Positions 27,812 through 36,222 of a stretch of DNA of 64,000 bases are shown piece after piece. Below the pieces are notes generated by a model that saw only the letters and a program-made list of their open reading frames with translations, ran no database searches and was not told where the DNA came from. A program made the position numbers and the translations under genes. Each line of letters starts with the position of its first letter. Position 1 is the stretch's first letter. Source of the DNA: Pseudomonas sp. IPO3778 (GTDB lineage: Bacteria; Pseudomonadota; Gammaproteobacteria; Pseudomonadales; Pseudomonadaceae); assembly GCF_013386825.1 (NCBI RefSeq), contig NZ_JACARC010000027.1, forward strand, positions 124,001 to 188,000, written 5' to 3'.

Positions 27812-28687
27812 TCAGGTTCTCGGGTCCTGCGCATCGCGCAAACCGTCACCGACGAGGTTGAAACTCAACACCGTGAGGTAGATCGCGACGCCCGGCGAAA
27901 TCGACATCCAGGGCGCCTGCTCCATGAAGTTTTTCGCCGTGTTGAGCATCGAGCCCCAGGACGGCGAAGGCGGCTGTTGACCCAGCCCCAGAAACGACAG
28001 ACTGGCTTCGGCCAATATCGCCGCCGCGACCGTCAACGTGGCCTGGACCACCAGCGGGGGCAGAACGTTGGGCAGTACGTAGCGCAGAATAATCCAGCGA
28101 TCCGGCAGGCCGATGGCCCGAGCACCCTCCAGATAATCTTCATGCTTGATTGCCAGAACCTGGCCACGGGTGAGCCTGGCGAAAATCGGCATGGCCGACA
28201 AACCGATCGCGATCATGGCGTTCATCAGGCTAGGGCCAAGGAAGGCGCCCAGTGCGATGGCCAGCACCAGGAACGGGCAAGACAGCAACGCCTCCATGAC
28301 GCGGGAAATCAACGCATCGATTTTTCCACCGAAATAGCCCGAAATCAGCCCCAGCGGAACGCCGACTACCATCGCGATGGCCACCGATACCGCGCCGGCC
28401 AGCAGCGAACTGCGCGCCCCCCATAGCAGCCGTGAAAACAAATCGCGGCCCAACTCGTCGGTACCTAGCCAATACACCATCGATGGCGCATGGCGGACGG
28501 CGAGAAAATTCGACTTGAGCGGGTCGAATGGAGCAATCCACGGCGCGAACAACGCCGACAAGATGAAGATCGACAGGATGACCGCGCCGACCAGGGCGCC
28601 ACGGTTCTGCAGAAACTTTTCCAGTGCCCGGCTGCGGCGGCGAGGCTGAGCCGGGGTAACAACGGAAGTGGCAGTCAGGCTGGTCAT
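27812..28687 (-). CDS. Oligopeptide-type ABC transporter permease (DppC/GsiD-like)
   Basis: The 291-residue membrane protein begins with an N-terminal cytoplasmic tail (RRRSRALEKFLQNRGALVGAVIL) and has FDPLKSNFLAVRHAPSMVYWLGTDELGRDLFSRLLWGARSS, the hallmark of DppC-class permeases. Its start overlaps the partner permease stop by 4 bp. Together they form the channel of the importer encoded at 27812-33290. Confidence 0.93.
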   Translation of the reverse strand: MTSLTATSVVTPAQPRRRSRALEKFLQNRGALVGAVILSIFILSALFAPWIAPFDPLKSNFLAVRHAPSMVYWLGTDELGRDLFSRLLWGARSSLLAGAVSVAIAMVVGVPLGLISGYFGGKIDALISRVMEALLSCPFLVLAIALGAFLGPSLMNAMIAIGLSAMPIFARLTRGQVLAIKHEDYLEGARAIGLPDRWIILRYVLPNVLPPLVVQATLTVAAAILAEASLSFLGLGQQPPSPSWGSMLNTAKNFMEQAPWMSISPGVAIYLTVLSFNLVGDGLRDAQDPRT

Positions 28688-29631
28688 GCGGCATTCCTCA
28701 TCCGAGGGTTGATCAGGCGATAAAGCACATCGGCCAACAAATTGAGCAGGATGAAACCCACCGCGACACAGAGCACCACACCCTGTACCACCGAGTAGTC
28801 CCGATTGAACACGGCATCGACGATCATCTTGCCAAACCCCGGCAGGCTGAAAACTTGTTCGGTCAGCACGGCGCCGCCCAATAGTTCGCCGAACAGCAAT
28901 GTGGTGAGGGTCACGATGGGCATCAACGCATTACGGAACGCATGTTTGGTAATCACGGTCCAGGGCAGCAAACCCTTGGCCCGCGCGGTGCGCACGTAAT
29001 CGGAACGCAACACTTCAAGCATGGCGCTGCGGGTGTGGCGCATCAACGTGCCGGCCAGCCCGGCGCCGAGTACAAACGCGGGCATGATCAGCGTCTGCAG
29101 GTTACGCAATGGGTCTTCACTGAAAGGCACGTACCCGGACGCCGGTAGCCATTTGAGCTTTACGGCGAAGAACAGGATCAGCAACAACCCGAGCCAGAAA
29201 TGCGGAATCGAGATGCCCGACAGGGCAAAGATATTCGCCCCGTAGTCTACAGCCGTGCCCTTGCGAACGGCGGCGATGATGCCGCTGGGGATGCCAATCA
29301 ATAACGCGATCAACATGGCCCACATTGACAGCTCAAGGGTGACTGGCAGCTTGCTTTTCAACAGCGAGAGCACCGGTTGGTCGTTGCGCATCGATATACC
29401 CAGGTTGCCTTGCAGGACATCGCCAACCCAGTCCAGGTATTGCACGGGAACCGGGTCGTCGAGGTGGTATTTCCCCCGCAGGTACTCCAGCACCTGCGGG
29501 TCGCGCTCTTCACCGGCCATGGCCAGCACCGGGTCGCCCGGTAAGAGTTTCTGCAGGGTGAAAACGAACAGCGACACCAAAATCAACGTGGGTATGGCAT
29601 TGAGCAGGCGGCGCAGAATGAACTTGATCAT
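28684..29631 (-). CDS. Oligopeptide-type ABC transporter permease (DppB/GsiC-like)
   Basis: The 315-residue protein starts MIKFILRRLLNAIPTLILVSLFVF, typical of DppB-class permeases, and carries the coupling loop near LRSDYVRTARAKGLLPWTVITKHAFRNALMPI. A strong hairpin separates it from the binding-protein gene upstream. It is coupled to the DppC-like gene. Confidence 0.93.
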   Translation of the reverse strand: MIKFILRRLLNAIPTLILVSLFVFTLQKLLPGDPVLAMAGEERDPQVLEYLRGKYHLDDPVPVQYLDWVGDVLQGNLGISMRNDQPVLSLLKSKLPVTLELSMWAMLIALLIGIPSGIIAAVRKGTAVDYGANIFALSGISIPHFWLGLLLILFFAVKLKWLPASGYVPFSEDPLRNLQTLIMPAFVLGAGLAGTLMRHTRSAMLEVLRSDYVRTARAKGLLPWTVITKHAFRNALMPIVTLTTLLFGELLGGAVLTEQVFSLPGFGKMIVDAVFNRDYSVVQGVVLCVAVGFILLNLLADVLYRLINPRMRNAA

Positions 29632-29663
29632 GACAAGCCTCAGCTGTGACGTGGGAGGGCTTT

Positions 29664-29694
29664 GCGCCGGCGGACCGCCTTGGTCGGCCGGCGC
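29664..29694. other. Stable intercistronic hairpin after binding-protein gene
   Basis: 13-bp arms with one mismatch (GCGCCGGCGGACC / GGTCGGCCGGCGC) and a 5-nt loop lie between the binding-protein stop and the permease start. Such stems often stabilise upstream mRNA and lower downstream expression. Confidence 0.55.
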
Positions 29695-29704
29695 CCGGCA
29701 GACG

Positions 29705-31216
29705 TCAGTTTTTCAGCGACATGTTTTCCAGACGGATCAAGCCATCAGGTTGCGGCACAAAACCCTGAACATGGGTGCTGGCAACAAACAGGCGCGGGTC
29801 GAAAAACAGGTAGATGTAAGGGTCTTCATCGGCAAGGATGGTCTGGGCCTGATCGTAAAGTGCCTTGCGTGCCGCCAGGTCGTTAGTCACGCGAGCAGCG
29901 TTGAGCAACTCATCGACTTTCGGGTTGCAGTATTTGGCGTCATTGAGGGCTGCCTTGCAGGTGACGAACTGATGGATATTTCCATCCGGATCCGGCCGGC
30001 CAGACCAGCTGTACAGCGCGATCTGATAGTTGCCCAACTGCTGCTCGGACAGTTGCGTCGCATACTCCCCGGCAATCAAATTAACCTTGAAGCCCGCCTC
30101 CTCCGCCATGGCCTGAACGATCTGCCCGACTTGCTGGGAGATAGGGTTGTTGGGCACCTTCAGGTCGATGGCAAATGGCAGCTTGACCCCGGCAGCAACC
30201 AGTAGCGCCTTGGCTTTCTCTGCGTTGCGAGGCTGACTTTTCAGTGCGCTGTCGAAATACGGGCTGCTCGGCGGCAGGGCCTGGTTTGCGGGGGTATAGA
30301 GACTCTCGAATACCACCTGGTTGATCACATCGCGGTCCAAAGACAACTCCAGGGCCTGGCGCACGCGTTTGTCCTGGCCCAGCGGGGTTTGTGCTGCAGG
30401 GCCATTACCCACGTTGACCACCAGTTCCATGTAGCCCAGGCCCGCCGTGCTGTAGACCTTAAGATTACTGTCGCTCTTGGCCGCCGCAACATCAGTGGGG
30501 GCCACATGCTCGATCATGTCCAGGTCACCAGATCGAAGGTTCGCCAGGCGCACCGAGGTGTCCGGGATCGGCAGAAACACCACTTTGTCGAAGTGGTAAG
30601 CGTCCTTGTTCCAGTACTGGGCGAATTTCTTCAGCACGATGCGATCCTGTTGCACCCGTTCGACAAATTCATACGGGCCGGAACACACCGGCTTATTGCC
30701 GAAATCCCCGGCGGCAGCTTTGGGGGCGAGCATCATTCCCGCGCGATCGGATAATTGCGCGATCAAGGTGGCATCGGCCTGCTTGAGGTGGATGGTTACG
30801 GTCTTGCTGTCGGTGACATCGACGCTGTCGATGGAGGTCAGCTCACTTTTGCGCTGGGAGTCCGGCAACGTGCGTGCACGGTCCAGGTTGAACTTAACCG
30901 CAGCGGCATCGAACGGTTCACCGTCATGGAACGTCACCCCTTCGCGCAGCGTCATGGTCAGCGTCTTGCCTTCGTCGCTCCAGCGCCAGGCAATCGCCAG
31001 CCGGGGCACATATTGCAGATCGGCCGACGTGTCCACCAGCTTGTCGCACAAGGCGGCATAGACGAGGCGCCCGGTGTAGGTGTGCGAACGGTGAGGGTCA
31101 AGCATGTCCGGGTCATCCTGAATACCGATGCGCAAGGTGTCATTCATGCTGGCAGCAAAAGCTGAACTGCAGGCAAGCAGCATGACTGCCCCTGTGAAAC
31201 CGAACAGGTGCTTCAT
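29705..31216 (-). CDS. Oligopeptide-type ABC transporter substrate-binding protein (SBP_bac_5)
   Basis: From [21 protein letters not shown] (31216) the product is 503 residues with a signal peptide; the frame runs open to 31438 within the ATPase gene, but this start overlaps the ATPase stop by ATGA. The body has SBP_bac_5 features: IGIQDDPDMLDPHRSHTYTGRLVYAALCDKLVDTS and LTMTLREGVTFHDGEPFDAAAVKFNLDRA. It would deliver peptides, possibly glutathione or other gamma-glutamyl peptides given the operon's terminal enzyme. Confidence 0.92.
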   Translation of the reverse strand: MKHLFGFTGAVMLLACSSAFAASMNDTLRIGIQDDPDMLDPHRSHTYTGRLVYAALCDKLVDTSADLQYVPRLAIAWRWSDEGKTLTMTLREGVTFHDGEPFDAAAVKFNLDRARTLPDSQRKSELTSIDSVDVTDSKTVTIHLKQADATLIAQLSDRAGMMLAPKAAAGDFGNKPVCSGPYEFVERVQQDRIVLKKFAQYWNKDAYHFDKVVFLPIPDTSVRLANLRSGDLDMIEHVAPTDVAAAKSDSNLKVYSTAGLGYMELVVNVGNGPAAQTPLGQDKRVRQALELSLDRDVINQVVFESLYTPANQALPPSSPYFDSALKSQPRNAEKAKALLVAAGVKLPFAIDLKVPNNPISQQVGQIVQAMAEEAGFKVNLIAGEYATQLSEQQLGNYQIALYSWSGRPDPDGNIHQFVTCKAALNDAKYCNPKVDELLNAARVTNDLAARKALYDQAQTILADEDPYIYLFFDPRLFVASTHVQGFVPQPDGLIRLENMSLKN

Positions 31217-32304
31217 GAGTGATGCTCCGTGAGGGTGGACTGACGCGCCTTGAACAGCGCGAGGCGCTGAGAGAGCGCAGTGCTTTGGGTCGAGATGATC
31301 AGGCTGCCGCTGCCTGCAGACGCAATTTCTCGCCAGTAGTGGCAGGCCACCTGGCGATCGCCAGGAATCGTCTCCAACAGCGGTTTGCTTTCCTTGCACA
31401 GCGCCCGGACATGCGGGCAGCGCGTGTGGAAACGGCACCCGGACGGCGGAGCGCTGGGGCTGGGCATATCGCCGCCCAGTACTTGCCGTGCACGACGGTC
31501 GCCTGGATGGCTTACCGGCACGGAATCGATCAGGGCCTGGGTGTAAGGGTGCAGAGGGCTTTCGAACAGCGCATCCACCGGGGCCAACTCGACGATCTCG
31601 CCCAGGTACATCACGGCGACCCGGTCACTCATGTGCCGGATCACGGCCAGGCCGTGGGCGACAATGATCAGGGTCAGGCCGAACTGTTCCTTCAGGTCTT
31701 CCAGCAGGTTAACCACTTGCGCCTGCACCGACACATCCAGTGCCGACACCGGCTCGTCGCCCAGCAGCAAGGTCGGCCTCGACGCCAGGGCTCGAGCGAT
31801 GCCGATGCGTTGACGCTGCCCGCCGGAAAACTCATGGGGATAGCGAGTCGCGTGTTCCGGGGCCAGACCGACCGTGCGCAACAGTTCGGCAACACGCTGT
31901 TCGCGCTCACTGCGGTTTTCCTTCCCATGCAGCCAGATCGGTTCGCCGACAATAGTCTCGACACTCATTCTTGGGTTAAGGGAGGCAAACGGGTCCTGGA
32001 AGATGATTTGCAGGTCCTGGCGTACCCGGCGCAATTCGCTGGCCGACAGGTTGCCCAGGCTGCGCCCCTCGTAAATCGCTTCACCGCTGGTGGGCTTAAG
32101 CAGGTTGAGCAACAGACGGCCCAGGGTAGATTTTCCCGAGCCCGACTCCCCCACCAGCGCCAGGGTTTCACCGCGACGGACCGACAATGAGATGCCGTCG
32201 ACCGCCCGCACTGGCGGCGGGGCTTTTTGCCACAAACCCGCCGAACCGGTGAAATGCCGGGTCAGATCAACAGCCTCAAGAATCGGTTTATCGAGAGCCT
32301 TCAT
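31213..32304 (-). CDS. Oligopeptide-type ABC transporter ATP-binding protein (DppF-like)
   Basis: From [14 protein letters not shown] (ATGA overlap with the previous gene) the product is 363 residues. It has Walker [10 protein letters not shown], the FSGGQRQR signature, Walker [17 protein letters not shown] and the C-terminal oligopeptide/dipeptide domain with the cysteine cluster [14 protein letters not shown]. Partner of the ATPase at 32301. Confidence 0.94.
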   Translation of the reverse strand: MKALDKPILEAVDLTRHFTGSAGLWQKAPPPVRAVDGISLSVRRGETLALVGESGSGKSTLGRLLLNLLKPTSGEAIYEGRSLGNLSASELRRVRQDLQIIFQDPFASLNPRMSVETIVGEPIWLHGKENRSEREQRVAELLRTVGLAPEHATRYPHEFSGGQRQRIGIARALASRPTLLLGDEPVSALDVSVQAQVVNLLEDLKEQFGLTLIIVAHGLAVIRHMSDRVAVMYLGEIVELAPVDALFESPLHPYTQALIDSVPVSHPGDRRARQVLGGDMPSPSAPPSGCRFHTRCPHVRALCKESKPLLETIPGDRQVACHYWREIASAGSGSLIISTQSTALSQRLALFKARQSTLTEHHS

Positions 32305-33290
32305 GCGGTAACCCCGGCGTGGTTTTCCAGCGGCACTCGCAAACACGCAGCGAAATGCCCCGGAGAAACTTCATAAAGAGGAGGACGTTCGGCCCGACAA
32401 GCGTCCAGCACAAACGGGCAGCGCCCAGCGAACCGGCAGCCGGCGGGCATTTCGTTGGCCGTCGGCACACGTCCGGCGATGGTTGCCAGGCGCGCCTGAC
32501 GAGGGCCGAGAGACGGCATCGAGCCCATCAGGCCGATGGTGTAAGGATGCTGCGGATCATCGAAAATGGCCTGCACCGAGCCACTCTCAACCACCCGCCC
32601 GGCGTACATCACCACGACGTCATCGGCCACTTCAGCTACCACGCCCAAGTCATGAGTAATGAGGATCATCGCGGTACCGGTATCGGCCTGGAGGCTGGCG
32701 ATTAATCCGAGGATTTGTGCCTGTATGGTGACGTCCAGCGCCGTGGTCGGTTCGTCGGCGATGATCAGCGCCGGGTTGTTGGCCAGCGCGATAGCGATCA
32801 TCACCCGTTGCCGCATGCCTCCCGAAAGCTCGTGAGGGTAAGCATCAAGGCGTTTACGAGCATCCGGCACACGTACCTTCTCGAGCATTTGCAGCGCCCG
32901 TTCACGCGCCTCGGCCCTGGAAAGGCCCTGATGGCGAATCATCCCCTCGGCAATCTGCTCGCCAACGGTAAACACCGGGTTGAGCGAGGTCATCGGCTCC
33001 TGAAAAATCATCGCCAGTTGGTTGCCGCGGATATCCAAACGCTCAGCCGCGGTCAGGCTCAGCAACGCCTGGCCGATAAAGTCGGCGCGGCCTGCCTGAA
33101 TCCGGGTGCTTTCCGGCAGCAGGCCCATCAAGGCCAGCGAGGTCACGCTCTTGCCACAGCCAGACTCACCGACGATCGCCAGTGTTCGCCCGGCGACGAT
33201 AGTGAATGACAAGCCATCGACCACATTCGCCGACGCGCCGGGAAAACGCACGGTCAGGTCCTGTACGTTCAGAACGGTTGAGGCACTCAT
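32301..33290 (-). CDS. Oligopeptide-type ABC transporter ATP-binding protein (DppD-like)
   Basis: The 329-residue ATPase has Walker [10 protein letters not shown] at residues 41-49, LSGGMRQR, Walker [15 protein letters not shown] and the C-terminal [14 protein letters not shown] cluster. Its start overlaps the GntR stop by 4 bp and its stop overlaps the DppF-like start, so the operon is tightly coupled. Confidence 0.94.
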   Translation of the reverse strand: MSASTVLNVQDLTVRFPGASANVVDGLSFTIVAGRTLAIVGESGCGKSVTSLALMGLLPESTRIQAGRADFIGQALLSLTAAERLDIRGNQLAMIFQEPMTSLNPVFTVGEQIAEGMIRHQGLSRAEARERALQMLEKVRVPDARKRLDAYPHELSGGMRQRVMIAIALANNPALIIADEPTTALDVTIQAQILGLIASLQADTGTAMILITHDLGVVAEVADDVVVMYAGRVVESGSVQAIFDDPQHPYTIGLMGSMPSLGPRQARLATIAGRVPTANEMPAGCRFAGRCPFVLDACRAERPPLYEVSPGHFAACLRVPLENHAGVTA

Positions 33291-34009
33291 AAGCTTTCGT
33301 CCATGGTTTGTTCGATCGTCTGGTTCAGGGCACTTTGCAAGGCACGCAGATGGCTGCGCATACGCGCGGCGGCTTCGGCCGGGGCGCGAGCCTCGATAGC
33401 ATCCACCACGGCTTGATGGTCGTGATCGTAGCCCCGCAACTTCTCGGCGCTACGGGCACGGTCGCGCAGGTCACGCCACACAGGGTCAAGACGGATCGCA
33501 TCAATCATCTCGAACAGATCCAGCAGCAGCCGATTGCCTGCGGCCTCGGCAATGCAACGATGCAAGGCGCTGTCCCACAACTCGATCTGATCGGCGTCCT
33601 GCTGGTGTTCGGTCATCTGTGTCAGCAAACGGCGCAGCATGGCGATCTGTTCACCACTGGCTCGCATGGCCGCCAACGACGCCAGCGCGGGCTCCAGGTA
33701 CAGCCGGGCTTCCATGACTTCGCTGAAGTTGCTGCGACTCGAGAGGCGGGCAAAACTCACCGCACTGGGCGGCGTGGGGCCAATAAATGTACCTCGACCC
33801 TGGCGGCGCCAGATTTGCCCTTCCGCCTCCAGCACAGACAAGGCACGGCGTATCGCCCGCCGCCCCATGCCGAACTCCACCACTAATTCACGCTCGGTCG
33901 GCAGAGGCTTTTCCGGTGTCAGTGCATGCAACGCAATGAGCTTGCGCAGCGCTTCAATGGCCAGGCTGGAATTGCTTTCTGACATGGCGATGGTCTCGAA
34001 CCTTTGCAT
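33287..34009 (-). CDS. GntR family regulator, FadR/FCD subfamily
   Basis: The 240-residue protein (or 232 from MSESNSS) has a winged helix-turn-helix at residues about 15-80 (LPTERELVVEFGMGRRAIRRALSVLEAEGQIWRRQGRGTFIG) and a helical FCD domain (VMEARLYLEPALASLAAMRAS; LWDSALHRCIAEAAGNRLL). It is the first gene of the peptide-importer/Ntn-hydrolase operon and overlaps the next gene, so it probably autoregulates the operon. Three copies of AATTGGTTCG upstream are candidate sites. Confidence 0.9.
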   Translation of the reverse strand: MQRFETIAMSESNSSLAIEALRKLIALHALTPEKPLPTERELVVEFGMGRRAIRRALSVLEAEGQIWRRQGRGTFIGPTPPSAVSFARLSSRSNFSEVMEARLYLEPALASLAAMRASGEQIAMLRRLLTQMTEHQQDADQIELWDSALHRCIAEAAGNRLLLDLFEMIDAIRLDPVWRDLRDRARSAEKLRGYDHDHQAVVDAIEARAPAEAAARMRSHLRALQSALNQTIEQTMDESL

Positions 34010-34115
34010 ATAGGTCTCAGGAAAAGTGACGCCGCCCCACGGATGTGTTCAGCATAAAAGCCTGGATGCTGGCGGGTGCTTAAACAGAACGAGAGCAAGA
34101 GAAGTGCCAAACAAC

Positions 34116-34125
34116 AATTGGTTCG
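34116..34125 (+). repeat. AATTGGTTCG repeat, copy 1
   Basis: Same 10-mer as both arms of the palindrome at 34223-34251. Confidence 0.55.
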
Positions 34126-34222
34126 CTTAGCTCACAGGCAGAAAGCCGTAAAGATCACCAGAAACCCAACCATCGATAACGTTGAAGGAACTGAAAATTT
34201 ATGTCTCATGAGATCAATAGGT

Positions 34223-34251
34223 AATTGGTTCGCACATAACACGAACCAATT
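34223..34251. promoter_or_regulatory. Perfect 10-bp inverted repeat, candidate operator
   Basis: AATTGGTTCG and CGAACCAATT are separated by 9 nt. The half-site recurs 98 bp to the left. It lies about 215 bp upstream of the GntR operon and 320 bp before the decayed regulator gene. Confidence 0.5.
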
Positions 34252-34571
34252 CATTGATAAACACGGGCCGCTCACACCATTAGTTCCAGCGCGCACCAAT
34301 GTGAAACATGCCCTGTTACCAAAAGTTGCACCTACGTGAGCGCCCGTTGCCCGGAGGGTCAGACAGGCTCGTTTCGAGCAGCCACCGAGACCCGGAACCG
34401 GTCAAGCTGCTGCAAAAATGCGGTAACCGCTGCATTTTTACAGCGACACTCACGCGCGAGCTCTTGAACAGCAATGATTACTGGCATTTTTCTTGGCATG
34501 CGATATGCGCGCAAGCCGAATAGCCTGAGTCTTTTCGACCAGTTACCCATAAGCCAATTCGAGCCGACCAA

Positions 34572-35141
34572 TTGATGGATACCCTGAATTTACGGATCAA
34601 TAAAGCCCGGCCCCTTTCAGGCACCGTGAGTGCGGGAGGGCAACTCGTCAGTCTGTCCGCAAGCCTGAGCGATCAATTGGGTTACGCACCAGAAGAGCTG
34701 CTGAACCAGCCTATTGAGCGCATCTACAGTGTCGAATCAGTACGCGCCTTGCAGGTGTTATTCGCCAATCCACCCGCCGACCAGATCATTCACAGCTTGG
34801 AGCTCACTCTGATTCGCCATAACGGCGGCCTGCTACAAGTGGTCGCCAGCGGGCTGCTGGAGTGGCGCTCGGTCCAACCCGCGCCTGCACCTGTTGAAAA
34901 TTCCGCTCGGAGTACTCGGCCATCGGCTACAGGAACTGCACAACGCCAATGTCGCGCCGATCTGTACTACCGCCTGGCCGTCTTGCCGGTAGAAATTCCA
35001 CCATTGCGCCAGCACCGGGATGACTTGCCTTTTTTAATCGACATTTTGTTGAGCCGCATCAATGGGGATCGAGAGCCTTCACTGAGCCTGTCTGCCGGTT
35101 GCCGGCAACGACTGATGGGTTATGACTTTCCGGGCAATTAA
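34572..35141 (+). pseudogene. Decayed PAS / sigma54-dependent activator gene
   Basis: The first about 95 codons read as a PAS sensor domain (LVSLSASLSDQLGYAPEELLNQPIERIYSV). Then the natural continuation, LLKIPLGVLGHRLQELHNAN, appears only in another frame (about 34890-34950). The original frame resumes with RADLYYRLAVLPVEIPPLRQHRDDLPFLIDILL, the middle of a sigma54-interacting AAA domain, and stops just after YDFPGN, where WPGNVREL should follow. The Walker A and GAFTGA regions and the DNA-binding domain are missing. This is a relic with frameshifts and a large internal deletion. Confidence 0.8.
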
Positions 35142-35220
35142 CCAGCATCTGGCCCATGGTTTTGCACGCATGTTGTATGCGGAAATAATTAGCATAAACA
35201 ACGTAAAAGACTCTAAGCGT

Positions 35221-35835
35221 ATGAAAATTGGCGATCTGGATGGCGCCACTCACCTGATGCTGGGTGCTATTTCAACAGGACAACCCGAACTCGTAAAACC
35301 GTACCATCAGACGCTGTTCGCCGGCATCGAGGGCGGCGATGGCATCAGCGATCGCCATAATCTAGAGCTTGGCACGACGTTGCGCTACTCCGCCTTCGGC
35401 CTGACTATCATCGGCGATTGGTTGGGCCAACCCCTCGACCTGGAAAAACACGCTTTGCCACGTGACCCCGCATGGGGGCAGTTGGTTGCCAATTGGCGCA
35501 ACCCCGATCCTGACGCACTGCTGCCGGCGCTGATGGTTGCTTGCGATACCCACGTTGAACGCATTGCTTTGACTGAGCGTGAGGATGACAGCGGGAAGTT
35601 TGAGTTCGGCTCAGTGTTCCTCGCCGTTCACCCCACCGAGATCCTCGCCATATTACGCCTGCGTGATCTACTTGGTCTGCCCAACCCGAGCAAAATTGAT
35701 CACCCGCTGATGAAGACGCCTTACGCCGCCATCACCTGCCTGCCGGGTGCAATCACCCAGCGCGACGAGTTACTTGATCAGTTTCTCTCCATGGTACGCC
35801 AGCGGGATCCACACGTTTTTGCAGCAGGGTTATGA
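35221..35835 (+). CDS. Uncharacterised protein upstream of PAAR gene
   Basis: The 204-residue product from MKIGDLDGATHLMLGA is preferred; the frame is open from 35122 but that overlaps the activator relic. I do not recognise a domain. It is acidic to neutral with no signal peptide or membrane segment, and has WGQLVANWRNPDPDALLPALMVACDTH and TEREDDSGKFEFGSVFLAVHPTEILAILRLRDLLGLP. Its place 57 bp before a PAAR gene is where T6SS chaperones, immunity proteins or effectors occur, so one of these roles is possible, but nothing in the sequence decides. Confidence 0.6.
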   Translation: MKIGDLDGATHLMLGAISTGQPELVKPYHQTLFAGIEGGDGISDRHNLELGTTLRYSAFGLTIIGDWLGQPLDLEKHALPRDPAWGQLVANWRNPDPDALLPALMVACDTHVERIALTEREDDSGKFEFGSVFLAVHPTEILAILRLRDLLGLPNPSKIDHPLMKTPYAAITCLPGAITQRDELLDQFLSMVRQRDPHVFAAGL

Positions 35836-35892
35836 GCGATAAGCGATAACCACATTAGAAAAACAGCTCATATAGACTGGAAGGAAGTGATT

Positions 35893-36192
35893 ATGTCTGG
35901 ACGAGGCGCAATCCGCTTGGGCGATCAGCACTCCGGCGGTGGGTCCATGGTTGAAGCTAATGGTTTTCCGGTGAATGGCATTCTGCAATGCCTGCTGGGG
36001 GGCAAGGCGACTTGCCCTACGCACAAAGGCAATTTTCCACTGGTCTCCGGTGGCGACAGGACGGCGATTCATAATGGACGTCCGATGGTGTTGAACCCGC
36101 ACAACTCGCGTGCGGATGCCGCGTCACTTCGTCATGCACAGCGAAATATGCCAAGGCGTGAACGCCCCCTTAACATGGACTGGACCACTTAA
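35893..36192 (+). CDS. PAAR domain protein, altered C-terminus
   Basis: The 99-residue product starts MSGRGAIRLGDQHSGGG after an AAGGAA site. The N-terminal about 65 residues (GGKATCPTHKGNFPLVSGGDRTAIHNGRPMVL) follow the PAAR pattern of T6SS spike tips. The expected C-terminal cysteine-rich end is replaced by a basic, unrelated tail ending DWTT, and Rhs sequence follows in a broken state. The protein may be non-functional. Confidence 0.7.
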   Translation: MSGRGAIRLGDQHSGGGSMVEANGFPVNGILQCLLGGKATCPTHKGNFPLVSGGDRTAIHNGRPMVLNPHNSRADAASLRHAQRNMPRRERPLNMDWTT

Positions 36193-36222
36193 TTACATTC
36201 AACTTCGCCAATGGTTGAGTGA

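Larger units (their letters stand above)
34010..34571. other. AT-richer intergenic region with repeats
   Basis: This 562-bp region is more AT-rich than its flanks and holds the AATTGGTTCG repeats and an imperfect inverted repeat around AAAAATGC (34411-34442). No gene is supported. Confidence 0.5.

Noticed and set aside
34478-34500. Possible sigma54 promoter (tandem TGGCAT motifs)
   Set aside because: The -12 element reads TTGG instead of TTGC, so the match to TGGCAC-N5-TTGC is incomplete.
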